Positions 9,941-22,200 are shown, counted from the stretch's first letter. The stretch: 64,000 nt of DNA from Voacanga thouarsii (GCA_026120185.1 JANUWF010001497.1:1848501-1912500), one strand, 5' to 3'. Numbers and translations are program-made. The notes: generated by a model from the letters alone, not told the origin.

Positions 9941-11856
9941 TGTTGGAATGTATGTCCAAAATGGCCTATGTATTTCTGTATTTTTAAAATTAATAAAAGT
10001 TTCATTATTTAATGGTTGTTTGTTTACATATATTGCACATTAAAGCCTAAGTATGTTAGTAATTAATTTACGTAATTGGATCGTGCTTTCACAGTAAGGT
10101 GTAGATTATGGGCTACTAACACAGAAGCGAAAAGTTATTCTTGATTGATTGATAGAGTTGGGCACTTTATCAAGGTTTAGATCATTACACTATAGTTTCT
10201 AAATGGAGAATGATTTACCTTTAACCAGTGAGTAGTCCACTCACACCAATAGTGTAAACGTATTTAGAATACATAGAACTAGATCATGCAATAAAAATCT
10301 TTATAAAAGTACTAAAATAAATAAAAATTAGTTTATCGTAGTTACTGCGTGTATGAGTACCCTAAGATTTGAATATAAGTTGGGGGTTTGGTGAAGCTGG
10401 ACTTGTATACTTTAATGTATATTGGGTAGGGTCTTATCGCAAGGCCAATATCCTTGTACGTTGGGTGTATGACTCTAGTTAATTAGGACAGGCTTATACA
10501 ATAGAGTTTTTATACTTTATTACGTGAAAAAAAATCACCCTATTGTGATTGTCCTAGATAATCTAAATAATTTAGGGCCCTGAAAAACATGACTAAGTAT
10601 GTACACTTTTGGGTAGCTTTCTGTGATAAGTGGATACATACTGGAAGTGATGGATTATCGGACTAGCTATCAAAGGATGATAGATGTGATTGAGAAAAAT
10701 GTTAGTGCATTTTTCCTATCTCAATGATGAGTGTTACGTAGAGGGATATTTTTGTTATTACACCTATATGTTGAAAACTGCACTTGTAATATTATTCTTG
10801 GTGTCAATATTTTCATATAGTGATAAAGAAAATATTTAAAATGATAAAATACAGTTATTTGTTAGTAGGGATATTTTGGTCATTTTCGTAATTATGAATA
10901 ATAAATCTTTTGGTCTTCAGAGTAGCTCAAATAAGCTTAGTAAATTGAATTTACTATATGGGCTTATTGGGTGAATTTATTTTTAGAAGAATTAGTTTAG
11001 GAGTCCAATTAATTATTTATTTGGGCTAAAATAATTAATTGGACCAATTTAATTAATTAGTTTATTAATTAATTATCTTGAGTAATTTTATATTGGGTCC
11101 AAATGGATTAATTAATTAATTAAAGAGCTAATTTATTAAATTAGTATATTAATTAATTATCTTAGGTAACTTTATATTGGGCCCATATGGATTAATTAAT
11201 TAATAAGAGAGCTAATTAATTAGTATTGAACTAATTCAGAAATGCCCTAGCCCACCAGGGTTTGTGTGTAGCGGCTAATAGGTTTTAAAAACCTAGGATT
11301 AGCCACTACTTAAAAAGAAATAAGGAAAAGAGAAAAAGGAAATTAAAAGAAGAGGAGGCCAGTTGGTTTTAGTTAGAGAAGGAAAAGGAAAAGTTAGATG
11401 TTGTTTATATAGGCATCACGTGTGCCTATACAAGGTTAATCGAATTTTTGAACGAAACAAGAGATAGCTTTTTCAATTTTTGTTCAAAACAAAAGGCCAC
11501 TATTTTCTTACCGCTTTTCTTTCATTTTTTCTTTAACATTTAGCTCTTCCATTTTTCTTTCAATCTTCTTCACCCTAATTCTACTTTTACCATTTGAGGT
11601 CAATAGAGGTTATAGAATACTCTGGAAGATTAAGAACTAGCAAACGTGGTAAGTGTTTGATGTGAATGAGCCGGTGGTTAGCTAGTGCTCTTACAGAACA
11701 AGTAGACGTTCCAGTTCAGGAAGTGCCGTGAAACCTAAATCCAACTCCGATTATTCAAGTGAAATGCCCTAGAAGTAAGTATTCCTAGACTTTGGCTCAG
11801 AAAATTTTTTAATTTGCTGTCTTCTGCTTCGTATTTAATTTTTCTGTAGTCCTTCA
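9941..11856 (+). repeat. 3' LTR of Copia-1
   Basis: Starts TGTTGGAATGTATG and ends GTCCTTCA, followed directly by the target duplication TCTAG. It aligns end to end with 2669-4548 with many substitutions and small indels. The short ORF seen in the 5' LTR is interrupted here. Confidence 0.92.
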
Positions 11857-12200
11857 TCTAGCTCATTCTGTTTCAGATAAGGATCTTTCAAACTTTGCAT
11901 ACTTGCTCCATACATAGCAATTTTTTGGTGACCATTGCAAATGCTTCTCATATAGCTTTCGACAACGATCAAAATGACCAATTTGTAACACTATCTCAAT
12001 TTATTTTTTTAAAAATCTGCATTTCGATACAAAAATATTTAAGAATATGATAAACATGCTCAATCAATCCAAGAGAGATAAATTGATTCACAGGACAGGA
12101 AAAAGCATCACTGCCAATAAGTAACTTTATGTTGCCTTCTCTTTAGGAGCTCTGCCAATTGCCTTTCCAAGGATAATCTATTTCAAACTCACTGTCCATG
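11857..12200 (-). pseudogene. crooked-neck-like splicing factor relic, upstream part
   Basis: The minus strand at 12177-12130 encodes ILGKAIGRAPKEK, and 12005-11870 encodes IEIVLQIG followed by [18 protein letters not shown], then VWSKYAKFERSLSETE. These are successive parts of the HAT/TPR-repeat core of crooked neck proteins (family consensus ILGNAIGKAPKDK and [27 protein letters not shown]). Defects: a TAA near the start of the second block and a TGA at the place of an Arg codon just before the target duplication. Because the stops lie in the original gene sequence, the gene may have been dead before Copia-1 landed. The other half is at 2577-2668. Confidence 0.75.
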
Positions 12201-12665
12201 AATAGATCTTCAGAGATAGCACAACAAATTTTTGGATACTTCTCATTTAACTTCAAATTTTCAAGTTTGGATCGGCTTGACTTAACAATTTGTAATTTCT
12301 AGAAATAGAAATTAAATAAGAAATACACAGTTTTGCAAATACGAAACTGCAGACGCAATCAAACTTACGCAAAACAAGTGTTTGAACTTCAAGAAGAATA
12401 TTCAAAGGTTAAATTGTTGGATAAGAGAATATTCCATTATACTAAAAAATTAAAGAGGAAAAAACATATTAAGCTTACCTCTGCCATTTTACTACCACTG
12501 TATCCAACTAAACTTGTGTACTTCTTTTCCCAAATGTAATATTCATATCTTCGGTGTCAACAAATCCAACATAATGCATCTACAGTGAAAGGAGGGAATC
12601 ACGAAAGGGACACAGTACATTTTTACAGAGCCTAATCAGATGAAAAGCAAGTGAATTCAAACATA
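12201..12665. other. no gene recognised
   Basis: The minus strand near 12330-12200 could hold a little more of the crooked-neck-like relic, but the reading frame does not match clearly. The small plus-strand frame at 12333-12539 shows no known motif. Confidence 0.4.
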
Positions 12666-12670
12666 GATTA

Positions 12671-14560
12671 TGTAACACCCCACACCCTAGGTATCTAGAT
12701 AGGGCAGGATATCGCCCCATCCGAAGGACCAGGGATCTTTATAATGAGGTACAAAATAAAACAAAAACTGCTAAATAAAATCAAAAGAATAATTCCATTA
12801 CATCCGTAAGCAAAACTTATACAAGTTTGAAAAATCAAAGCTAACAAGTGTCTCTTGATTCAAAACACAACTAAATAAATAAATTGGAGCTCAACCCTAG
12901 CTTCGCTCCACTCACTGGAAGAAATTCCCTGAAATCATGATATAAAAGATGTAAGATTGACATCTCAGTAAGTCCCGTGTGTGCAAATGTCAGTTATAAC
13001 CATTTCATGTATGTAGATTTATCAACCACAAAATCGTGTTTGCAAGCCAATCTCATCAATAACAGTCATACAAAGGAGCCTTGCTCAATCAATCCAAAAC
13101 AGTTCACAATAAATCACTATTTCATCACATTCACAATTCATTAAATAGGGATTAACAAATGATTCAACAACATAGTAACGCAATCCATATCATGGTTACT
13201 ACCATGATAGCTTCCCAATGTATTCTTTCAACAAAGGGAAGTGGGAAATTCACTCACTAGGTGAGATACTCCTCCATCTCTACACTCAACATTCCGGTTG
13301 TTTAATCCGGATCAACAATGTCCACATGGACCAATATGCTAGTTCGGACCGGCCTGACTAAGTAGTACTGTCGCCTCTCCAAGTTGAGTTCATCTTCTGG
13401 AGGTGGCCACCTGCCAGAAGACTCACTCTTACTTTTCGAAACTAGTACTACTAGCCTACCTCCACTAAGTACTCAACGCTCCCGGGTTAGGACAGAATCA
13501 TTTTTCTTTTTCCGAAAATCTTTGATTAGTTTGATTGCAAGACGTGGTTTTCGTAATAGCATTTTCAAAATCGTTTGTCAATAGTGTAAGCAATCGTTTT
13601 TTAATTTGAATAAATAAAATTTAGTAAATTCGTTTTGAAAATAAAACATCCACGTTTCTAATCCAAGTATCACAACAATCTAATATAACTCATCATTTTT
13701 AGTCAATGCTTAATCCATGTGTCAAAACATCATATTGACATCAATTCCAAATAACATTGTAAAAATTGCTTACAAACAAGTAACATTTATCAAAACGGTT
13801 ATGTAGGGACTTACTTGGATATATCACAGTCAAATCCAACTTAATCGGTTGCTCTAATTTCCACTCATTCCTTATCTAGAGCAAATAACCCCGCAATTAG
13901 GATTTAATGTTCCACCCATTATTTCATACAACATGACTCTTCATGATTTCTTTATTTACCTATTTCATCTATGGTATTTAATTCACTAAATCACATATAT
14001 AACTTCTTTTACAATTCTATTGATCATGACCATACATTGATCTAGATCAATTCATCACATGATATCTTTCATATTAAACTAACATAAAATCATCATAAAT
14101 AGCCCCATAAATATTAAAAGATCTCATCTTTTGCCTATTTAGCATGGATGTAGATTCATCATGACAAGATACATCAATGTCCTATCTCATACATGCTTTG
14201 TCTATGACTTTTATCAACATGTTCATCAATCTAATATATTCATGCTTTCATACTAGACTCTATAGGCATCCTTAAGCCAATATTTTGAAGTTTAAGACCA
14301 TTTAAATCAATAAAGATAGATCTTGATTACCTCTTAGCGATTTAGACTTAAATCACGGCAACTCCTTGTTGACTAGCTGGTTTCTGGCTAAATGCAAAAG
14401 ATGAAAACCATCACGCAAAAGATGGTTTTGAGGTCTTGTGCATGGTCCATCTTTGCACCATCAAGACAAACGCCAATATCTGTGACTTGGCTAAGATTGA
14501 GTTAAGGTCACACTGGGCTTGCACAATGTGTGTTTGATTGAGTAAGTTAGTTGGCATCGA
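12671..14560. repeat. TGTAACACCC-type dispersed repeat, possible LTR
   Basis: Begins TGTAACACCCCACACC at 12671, a start typical of a common class of plant LTR-like repeats. It contains blocks I recognise as recurrent in plant genomes around 13260-13480 (AGATACTCCTCCATCTC, CGGACCGGCCT, GGCCACCTGCCAGAAGACTC and CTCAACGCTCCCGGGTT). I could not find a matching 3' end or target duplication, so the right boundary is only approximate and the class is unsettled. The open frame at 13384-13584 lies in a conserved noncoding block and is not called a gene. Confidence 0.4.
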
Positions 14561-14767
14561 TCACAATTGAAAATGATAATAAAAGATATGGAAATAATAT
14601 AAAATGCTATTAAATGGAATATAAGCGATACATTTGATTGTACAAAGATTCTGTTTTATTTATACGAAAATTTGAACAAGACACTTACAGTAAGTGTAGA
14701 TAAGAGGAAATACTATATATGGCAACTAAGTAAATTTATTTCTACTCCATCATAATAATTCAATTAA

Positions 14768-15000
14768 ACTTAGGACTACAAACGAGTCGAGTCGAGTCGA
14801 GTTATAACTTATCGAGATCGAACTAGTATGAAATTTGTAAAGACTTCAACTTGGCTCGAGCTTGTTCGAATAAAAAATTTTATACTTGAGCTCAACTCGA
14901 TTTACTTTTAAGATTATTCGAACTCAGGCTTGTGTATGCTCGAATACTATTTAAGCTTTCTCGAGCCAAGCTCGAGCTCGAATTATAAATTAAATTTGAT
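14768..15000. mobile_element. hAT-like MITE fragment, GAGCTCGA-rich
   Basis: Starts TTAGGACTACAAACGAG and continues with repeated GTCGA, GCTCGAGC and TCGAA words in both orientations. This resembles plant hAT miniature elements that begin TAGGGCTGCAAACGAG. No opposite terminus was found, so it is a partial copy. Confidence 0.45.
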
Positions 15001-16049
15001 ATTTTTAGCTAAAGTAATCCCTTTAATAGTTACTAAAAGCTTAACACAATTGAATTTTTAATCCTTTCAACTTCAATTTTATAAAATATTATAATACAAA
15101 TACAAAATAGATAAAATAAATTATTAGATTAATTTTTTTAAAAAAAGATGATCAATGTCTTTTTCTTCTAAACTGAACTACTCTCTGAGGTTTTTTTTTT
15201 TTTTTTTTTTGGTTGAAGAATTTACATATTTTGATGACATATGAGGAAGTAGTTGGAATTCCTCCTAATATAAGAAAAAACTAAAAAGTAGTTGAGACTT
15301 GAGAAGCTTTGGGAAGATTACCGATCCGTTGAAAAGCCTTAAGAAGAATAGTTTAGAAATTATATTTATTCATCATATAACTAATCTTTTTTAGTGAAAA
15401 AAAGTAAAAAAAACATATTATGAATTTAATTATATGAAGTCAAAATACATCCTCCTAGTATATAAAAATTGAGCAGTTGTGTTTATTAGATTGTTTTTTT
15501 TTTAATTGAATTCTATGTTTTGTGGTTTTAAACTTTTTTCATCTATTTATTTAAACACAAGTTACAATTAAGTAATTAATTATTATGAACAATTTATTAT
15601 TAAATCTCTTTTTTTTTGTTGAAAAAAGTAACATAAATTAATTTTGATGAAAAAAATAATAAACTTACTCTAAATAAATTCATTGATAGAAAAGTTACTA
15701 GATAAAAAGAAACGCAATGGTTATAATTGTTTTGGCCAACTATAGGAGATTCAAGGTGGGAATGAAAATAAGGATAAAAATTAGACCAAATATCTACTAA
15801 AATTTCATAATGAATAATGATTGACTTTTTGTATTATGGAGTTACAATAATGTGATATTAGTAATATAAATTAGTAAGAATATTTCAAGGTACTTTAGCG
15901 CCCGCCCCCCCCCAAAAGATTATAAGGTACAATAATTTTTATTATCAGTTGTATAATTATTTTTTGGTAAAATTATAATAAATTACATATTCATATAGAT
16001 ATAGAATACACTTGTGTAATAAAATTTATAAATATATTTTCATTGTAAT
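15001..16049. other. no gene recognised
   Basis: AT-rich sequence with a T homopolymer at about 15189-15210 and a C run at 15904-15913. I see no coding or RNA-gene signal. Confidence 0.5.
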
Positions 16050-16051
16050 GA

Positions 16052-17140
16052 AGATAGCTATAAGATCCCAGATAAGGATCAACTTATCAACAAAATCCAA
16101 GGATCTTCATGGTATAGTAAGTTTGACATGAAATTTGGATTTTGGCAGGTAAGAATGCATCCAGACTCCGTAAGTTGGACTGTATTTTCTTGTCCTGAAG
16201 GACATTTTGAATGGCTTGTTATGCCTTTTGGTTTGAAAATAGCTCCACAAGTTTTGCAAAGAAAAATGGATAATATTTTAAGACCTTACTCAACTTTCAC
16301 TTGTGTTTATATAGATGATATTCTTGTTTTTAGCAAAACTGAAAATGAACACAGAGCACACTTACATACAATCTTTTCATTGTTTGAAAAACATGGCTTG
16401 ATTGTTTCTAAAAAGAAAATGACTTTATTCAAGAAAAACATTAATTTTCTTGGAGCAGAAATTGGCCATGGTAAGATTAAACTTCAACCTGCTATATCTG
16501 CAAAAATTTTAGCTTTTCCATATAAAATGGAAGATCTTAAAACTTTGCGAAGTTTTCTTGGACTTCTCAACTATGCCAGGCCTTATTTGAAAAATATTGT
16601 CATACTTACTGCCCACTTTATAACAAAACATCTCCTAAGGGTCAAACACATTTTAATCAAGAAGATATTGTTTTGGTTAAAAAGATAAAAGATATGTGTA
16701 AAACTTTGCCAGAATTAACTCTTCCATTAGATTCAGATTATCTACTTGTAGAAACTGATGGATGTGAAACTGGTTGGGGTGGTATCTTATTGCGAAAACA
16801 ACATAAATATCTCCCAAAAAACACAGAACTTATCTGCAGGTATGCCTCTGGAAAATTCAGAGAAAAAGGTCATGTAACTTCCTTGGATTATGAAATACTT
16901 GCAGTACTATATTGTCTAGATAGTTTTAGATTCTGTTTATTAGGCAGACCTGAAATAACTATCAGAACTGATTGTGAAGCAATTGTTAAATTTACAGAAC
17001 AATCTAAGATTACTCCTAAAGGGCTATCTTACAAACGATGGCTTAAATTTACTGATTGTTTGTTAAAACAAGGACTTAAAATTTCCTGGGAGCACATTAA
17101 AGGCCCCAAAATGCTGCTGCTGATATTCTTTCTCGACTGA
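16052..17140 (+). pseudogene. pararetroviral reverse transcriptase-RNase H, disrupted
   Basis: The RT starts mid-domain, with FDMKFGFWQVRMHP, WLVMPFGLKIAPQ and the catalytic YIDDIL at 16308-16325. The connection region follows (LRSFLGLLNYARPYL), then RNase H with VETDGCETGWGG and SLDYEILAVL. A one-base loss near 16605, relative to the inverted copy, shifts the frame and splits the protein into frames 16128-16688 and 16673-17140. The N-terminal part of the polyprotein is absent. The family call rests on the YIDD motif and the lack of any integrase after RNase H. Confidence 0.85.
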
Positions 17141-17153
17141 TTGTTTAACAGGT

Positions 17154-18501
17154 ATGGCAGACAGATGCAAGAAGAAAGCCTCAACACTCAAAACAATGAA
17201 GTTTGGGACTCATGAACTTCTGATTCATTAGAATTCCAAAACTCAATTCACTTCAAAATTAAGGAAGCAATTGGATGAGGTCCAATGTTGCCTTCTCGAT
17301 AATTTATGGAATCTGGTCACTCCACCAGATTAGTCAAACTCAAAAGTGATTTTAATATCATGCCTTACTAACTATTTTCTTGGTATTCTTGAAAATAGGA
17401 GTATACTCATATTGGGTTTAAATTAAGCCGTATCCTATCAAAGGAACCTCTTACAGAGGATTCTATGAACTTTTAGAAGCTTTGGAAACCACTAGACAAC
17501 GTGTGGGACCAAACTTCTTTATTTCTCAAAACTTGAAAAACAGGCCCTATGGTTCAATATGCCAGCAGGGTAGAACATTTGTTCAAACTGTTACTTCTTC
17601 ATCTTCTACTAAGGCCCCTACTCACCAGACATCTTCTTCGTCCGAGCCAAACACTAAATCTAGTTCTTCAATAGAAATAGTGTGTGAAAAATACTCAAGC
17701 CTCGGTAACCCGTCTCATGGGGAATCTGCCAAAGGCCCTATTAAAGTATGGGAAAAACTTCCTTATCCTTTACTAGGCCAGATCAAGGTTATAGTAGAAT
17801 ACATCAATATTCCCAATATGACTGCTCATTTTGACTTCCTTAAAGAAGCTCATAGGAATTCCATTCCTGAACTTGTAGGCATCTCTCTCTTTTATAAGGT
17901 AGAGTATGCGCAGAGAAGACCTTGCAAAGGCCGTTTTAGCCAATGTAGAGCGCAAACTTCTGGATCTAATCCAGGACTTTCATATTGTAGATGTCAATTG
18001 GTCTATTCCATCCAGAAGGCAAATATTGATATCAGTTTATTCCCCACACTTTATTTTTCTGGAGTAGAGATTACTCCAAGCTCTTTAATGACTTTCGGGT
18101 TATTAAATTCACTTATTGTGGATGATATAACCTACACTATGGATCTTCCTCATCCTTTAAACATAATTCTAAGAAAACTTTTTCATACGTTTGAAGGACC
18201 AGCCCACTTGTTCATTGAAAGCTCTCCACCAGAGTGGATAGCCGCAAAAAGTGAACCAACTAAACACTTTATCAGAATCAGCACTTTGGAAATAGGATTA
18301 CTTCCTGATTCAGATCTTGATCCAGAATGGGAAGCTGGAACCTCACTTGATTACCAACTAAAGCACTGGCATGCTAAAATGATTGGGACAAATTGGAATT
18401 TTTTAGCTAACGATAAAACTGAATTTTGTTTAGTAGGAGAAACCATGCTGAAAAAATATTACTGGCTGAAAGAATTCGATACAATATTTCTTCCATTCTA
18501 A
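17154..18501 (+). pseudogene. pararetroviral second ORF, TAV/viroplasmin-like
   Basis: An ATG at 17154 overlaps the end of the RNase H region. Early in-frame TAG codons stand where the inverted copy has Gln, and a further shift precedes the long open part at 17482-18501 (339 codons, starting in frame with ETTRQ). The C-terminal part has a serine-rich segment and then an unrecognised globular region. In the inverted copy the matching N-terminal part contains CYVLFTGEHVGVYFDWAE, which resembles the viroplasmin / RNase H1 N-terminal fold of caulimovirus inclusion-body proteins. The role is inferred from this motif and from gene order. The copy is not intact. Confidence 0.6.
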
Positions 18502-18649
18502 TATTTAACTTCATATCCAGGTCTAATACAACACTATGAAGAAAAATATCCCCAACATATACGGGATATAGCCTCTATATCAAGATCAGACTCTGCTAGC
18601 CAATCAGAAGAAGAAACGGCACCAGCAACTCCTTTAAAGTGATAATGCT

Positions 18650-18960
18650 AGGACCCAGGCCTGCTTTTCTGAAAAGGCAAATGACTTCTACTTTTTTGAA
18701 AAGGCAAACGACTCTTACTTTACCAAGGAGACAAAGGACACTCCACTCAACCTCCGGACTTAAAACAAAGTTTTGAAATCCGCAACAGTACTTCTCACCT
18801 ATATAAGGACCTCATTTGTAACTAGATGGCATAGACAGAAGCATTCAATCCTTCCTCCTTATACATCTATGTACTCAGAGTAAATCCTTCTTGTAGAGAG
18901 AGAAAGTTGTTAGAACTTTCTTCTTCACTTGTAACCACTGATATTATGTATCAATAAAAA
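18650..18960 (+). promoter_or_regulatory. pararetroviral intergenic promoter and polyadenylation region
   Basis: Between the second ORF and the next ORF lies a TATA box, CTATATAAGG (18799-18808), followed by a pyrimidine- and A-rich stretch and an AATAAA at 18953-18958. The roughly 150-bp TATA-to-AATAAA spacing matches the short terminal redundancy (R) arrangement of pararetroviral pregenomic RNA promoters. An imperfect tandem repeat with the core GAAAAGGCAAA lies at about 18670-18710, where upstream activating repeats would sit. Activity in the plant is unknown. Confidence 0.55.
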
Positions 18961-19334
18961 GCTCTATTTCAAGTTCTTCCATCTTTTTCTTTTCCTTTAA
19001 GGGTGTTGAACACTTGTTCTGTTAAAACTGTGATTATGGATTTGAAGGAGCAAAAGACGTAAGGCTAGGAAAGGGGAAAGAGTACCGCCAGAGCCTAGAA
19101 GAAGCCAAGGGAAATAGTACCATCCGTCAACGCTGACAAGGTGAGTTCTTTTCAGATCATTTTTTTTTAACAGTTTTAATCTAAGGAACTTGAGAAGATT
19201 CTAGTTCATCTAAGGAAGAGATAAAACATGAAAGAACTTTGATTTTGATATATTATTTTGATACATACTATCTGTGTTTACTTGAAAGAAGAAAGTTACT
19301 CGCTATCTTTCTTTCTCTACTCTTAAAAATCTTT

Positions 19335-19733
19335 ATGTGTCTAGAAAATACTTGCTTAAAAACTTTGCATGCTAGGGGTTTAGTTCCTAGCTCACTTTGG
19401 TATGATTATCATAAACTCATACATATGTGTGAATCCATGATAAGAACTCCTACTTATTTTTACTACTACTTAAATCAGATAAATAAACTGAATACTATAG
19501 AAGTTTGTGATCAAGAACTTATTTCTTTACAAATCCAAGTAGAAACTTATGTCCAAAAGTTTCAACATTTTCAAAAAGAATTCCAGAGATGTAATCCTCC
19601 TTTTCATCCTTGGGTTCTTGACTATGTTCTTAACACTCCCAGAATAAATTGGTATATGTTTGAATGCAAGATACTTTCTTTGTACTATCAACTAAAAATA
19701 TTGATAGTTCAAACTCATAGGAGCCTTCTCTAA
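19335..19733 (+). CDS. pararetroviral ORF after the promoter, unassigned
   Basis: An open frame of about 133 codons from the first ATG (19335). The frame is open further upstream without an ATG. It lies downstream of the promoter and leader, in the position of the first ORF of several Caulimoviridae. It is rich in Tyr, Leu and Cys and includes LQIQVETYVQKFQHFQKEFQ, a likely amphipathic or coiled-coil helix. I recognise no movement-protein or coat-protein motif. It may be a small virion-associated type ORF or a truncated relic. Confidence 0.35.
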   Translation: MCLENTCLKTLHARGLVPSSLWYDYHKLIHMCESMIRTPTYFYYYLNQINKLNTIEVCDQELISLQIQVETYVQKFQHFQKEFQRCNPPFHPWVLDYVLNTPRINWYMFECKILSLYYQLKILIVQTHRSLL

Positions 19734-20040
19734 TCTACTTGTTCAACTAGTCAGACTACATGATTGGTATCTGTAGGAAGACTATGCAACTCTGGGATAG
19801 ATTCTTAGGTCTATTTCTAGAGCCACTGTATAGTAGACAAATGTTTTCTTATGAATGCATGCTGATCTACTTTACTTCCATACTTATATCAGTCAAACCA
19901 CATATCTCCCATCATTTGGGGTATATAGGCTGGAAATAGATCGCCAAGCCAGTTGAGGTTGTGCCCTCAGATTACCCTTGCGGAACCGGCGGTTAGCAAC
20001 AAACCTTAAGTTTGTGAGGCACCATTGTCAATAAAGGCAT

Positions 20041-20720
20041 TTAACATTTTAGTAAAACCATGAATGTTAACTTGACAAGCAACCTGAGTTTGTGTAAGAT
20101 TTGTATTACACATTGTAGGTTGAGAAGTAAAAGTACAGGATTTGTCATCTGACTCATTATTGACAATGCCTTTTTGTTTTTCTCTATAGGAATGGTTAGA
20201 GAAATCAATGTCTGAAATTGATTTTGATTCAAAATAATTTTCTTTAAATTGAATAAATTGAAGTTATAAATCATTGAATTGAGTTTCTAGAGTAGAAACC
20301 CTAATTTGCAGAATCCTTTGATTTTGTCTGGTGGTTTCCAAAGCTTCTGAAAGTTCATAGAATCCTTTGTAAGATGTTTCTTGGATAGCACATGGCTTAA
20401 TTTCAGCCCAATCAAAGTATACCCCTACATGTTCACCTGTAAATAAAACATAGCAAGAGAATTTCTTTCCTTGGGGGTTTTTCAAGAATACCAAGAAAAT
20501 AGCTAGTAAGGCATGATATTAAAATCACTTTTGAGTTTGACTGATCTGGTGGAGTGACCAGATTCCATAAATTATCAATAAGGTAACATTGGACCTCATC
20601 CAATTGCTTCCTTAATTTTGAAGTGAATTGAGTTTTGGGATTCTGATGAATTAGAAGTTCATGAGTCCCAAACTTCATTGTTTTGAGTATTGAGGCTTTC
20701 TTCTTGTCTCTGTCTGCCAT
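20041..20720 (-). pseudogene. pararetroviral second ORF, inverted copy, frameshifted
   Basis: Starts with an ATG at 20720 just after the RNase H end. The first 95 codons are open, a frameshift near 20490 follows, then a second frame to 20264 contains CYVLFTGEHVGVYFDWAE (viroplasmin-like), and a third to 20041 is AT-rich. This copy keeps Gln codons that are TAG in the plus copy. It is truncated at the junction with the plus copy. Confidence 0.6.
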
Positions 20721-20733
20721 ACCTGTTAAACAA

Positions 20734-22200
20734 TCAGTCGAGAAAGAATATCAGCGCAGCATTTTGGGGGCCTTTAATGTGCTCCCAGGAAATTTTAAGT
20801 CCTTGTTTTAACAAACAATTAGTAAATTTAAGCCATCGTTTGTAAGATAGCCCTTTAGGAGTAATCTTAGATTGTTTTGTAAATTTAACATTTGCTTCAC
20901 AATTAGTTCTGATAGTTATTTCAGGTATGCCTAATAAACAGAATCTAAAACTATCAAGACAATATAGTACTGCAAGTATATCATAATCCAACGAAGTTAG
21001 ATGACCTTTTTCTCTGAATTTTCCAAAGGCATACCTATAGATAAGTTCTGTGTTTTTGGGGAGATATTTATATTGTTTTCGCAATAGGATACCACCCTAA
21101 TCAGTTTCACATCTATCAATTTCTACAGTTAGATAATCCGAATCTAATGGAAGAGTTAATTCTGGCAAAGTATTACACATCTCTTTTATCTTTTTAACCA
21201 AAACAATATCTTCTTGATTAAAATGTCTTTGACTCTTAGGAGATGTTTTGTTATAAAGTGGGCCAGTAAGTTTGCCAATATTTTTCAAATAAGGCCTGGC
21301 ATAGTTGAGAAGTCCAAAAAAACTTCGCAAAGTTTTAAGATCTTCTATTTTATCTAGAAAAGCTAAAATTTTTGCAGATATAATAGGTTGAAGTTTAATC
21401 TTACCATGGCCAATTTCTACTCCAAGAAAATTAATGTTTTTCTTGAATAAAGTCATTTTCTTTTTAAAAACAATCAAGCCATGTTTTTCAAACAATGAAA
21501 AGATTGTATGTAAGTGTGCTTTATGTTCATTTTCAGTTTTGCTAAAAACAAGAATATCATCTATATAAACACAAGTGAAAGTTGAGTAAGGTTTGAAAAT
21601 ATTATCCATTTTTCTTTGAAAAACTTGTGGAGCTATTTTCAAACCAAAAGGCATAACAAGCCATTCAAAATATCCTTCAGGACAAGAAAATGTAGTCCAA
21701 CTTAGGAGACCGATGTCTAGAGTCTGATCACTAGATTGCCTCGAGACCAAGCAGTTGTTCCACATGCATTTTGCATTCCTGCTGCTCAAAGTTAGAGTAT
21801 TTCATATCTTGTGCTTTAATAGTCAAATCAGGATTAATGATATCTAGTTTGCAGAAAACCTTATCTTTCTCCTAATATTTTAGGGAGTTTTCTCCAATAA
21901 TTTCTAACTTTTCAAGCCTAGAAATAATGTCTTCAATGGGCGCATTGAGTTGTAGGTTTTTCAGGATCATCCTAGGATTTAGATAAGTATCTATTTCTTC
22001 AAGAATTTCTCCCGAAATCAAGTCATAATTAGTATGGGTATCAATACACAAGAGATCTTGGGTATCTAATGCCTCATAACATGTCAGATCTATGCTATAG
22101 CTACAAGCCTTCTTTTCAGCTTGAATTTTAGCATTAAAAGTGTTCTTTCTTTTACATGATCCTGGAGGGTCACATAAACATTCATTCTCAAAAGGAATGG
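20734..22200 (-). pseudogene. pararetroviral polyprotein part with RT-RNase H, disrupted
   Basis: From 22200 down to about 21790 the minus strand encodes a linker that ends KLDIINPDLTIKA and a region like the start of a viral RT domain. The sequence then jumps to WTTFSCPEGYFEWLVMPFGL, so the N-terminal part of the RT is deleted at about 21720-21780. YIDDIL and the RNase H start follow. A stop after EIDRCETD at about 21097 (a Trp codon in the plus copy) splits the RNase H. There are two long open frames, 21789-21097 and 21084-20734. Confidence 0.8.

Larger units (their letters stand above)
2669..11856 (+). mobile_element. Copia-1, complete decayed Ty1/copia retrotransposon
   Basis: Two long direct repeats (2669-4548 and 9941-11856) start TGTTGGAAT and end GTCCTTCA, and the whole is flanked by the 5-bp direct repeat TCTAG (2664-2668 and 11857-11861). 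A tRNA-Met-type primer binding site follows the left LTR. The internal region reads gag, protease, integrase, reverse transcriptase and RNase H in the Ty1/copia order on the plus strand. The coding part carries many stops and frameshifts and the integrase core is partly deleted. The LTRs differ at roughly one position in ten over the first 120 bases, so the insertion is old. It interrupted an already broken crooked-neck-like gene. Confidence 0.93.
16050..20035 (+). mobile_element. endogenous pararetrovirus segment, plus copy
   Basis: A Caulimoviridae-like segment in the order reverse transcriptase, RNase H, a separate ORF with a viroplasmin-like relic, intergenic promoter, and an ORF after the promoter. 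Reading past the promoter into a new leader fits a circular viral genome integrated across its intergenic region, or a tandem copy. No integrase or LTR is present, which separates it from Ty3/gypsy. The coding parts have stops and frameshifts, so this copy is an inactive relic. A second segment lies inverted at 20041-22220. The genus cannot be fixed from this window. Confidence 0.85.

Noticed and set aside
13384..13584. 66-codon frame in the TGTAACACCC repeat
   Set aside because: It lies over a block that recurs as noncoding sequence in this repeat class; no protein motif.
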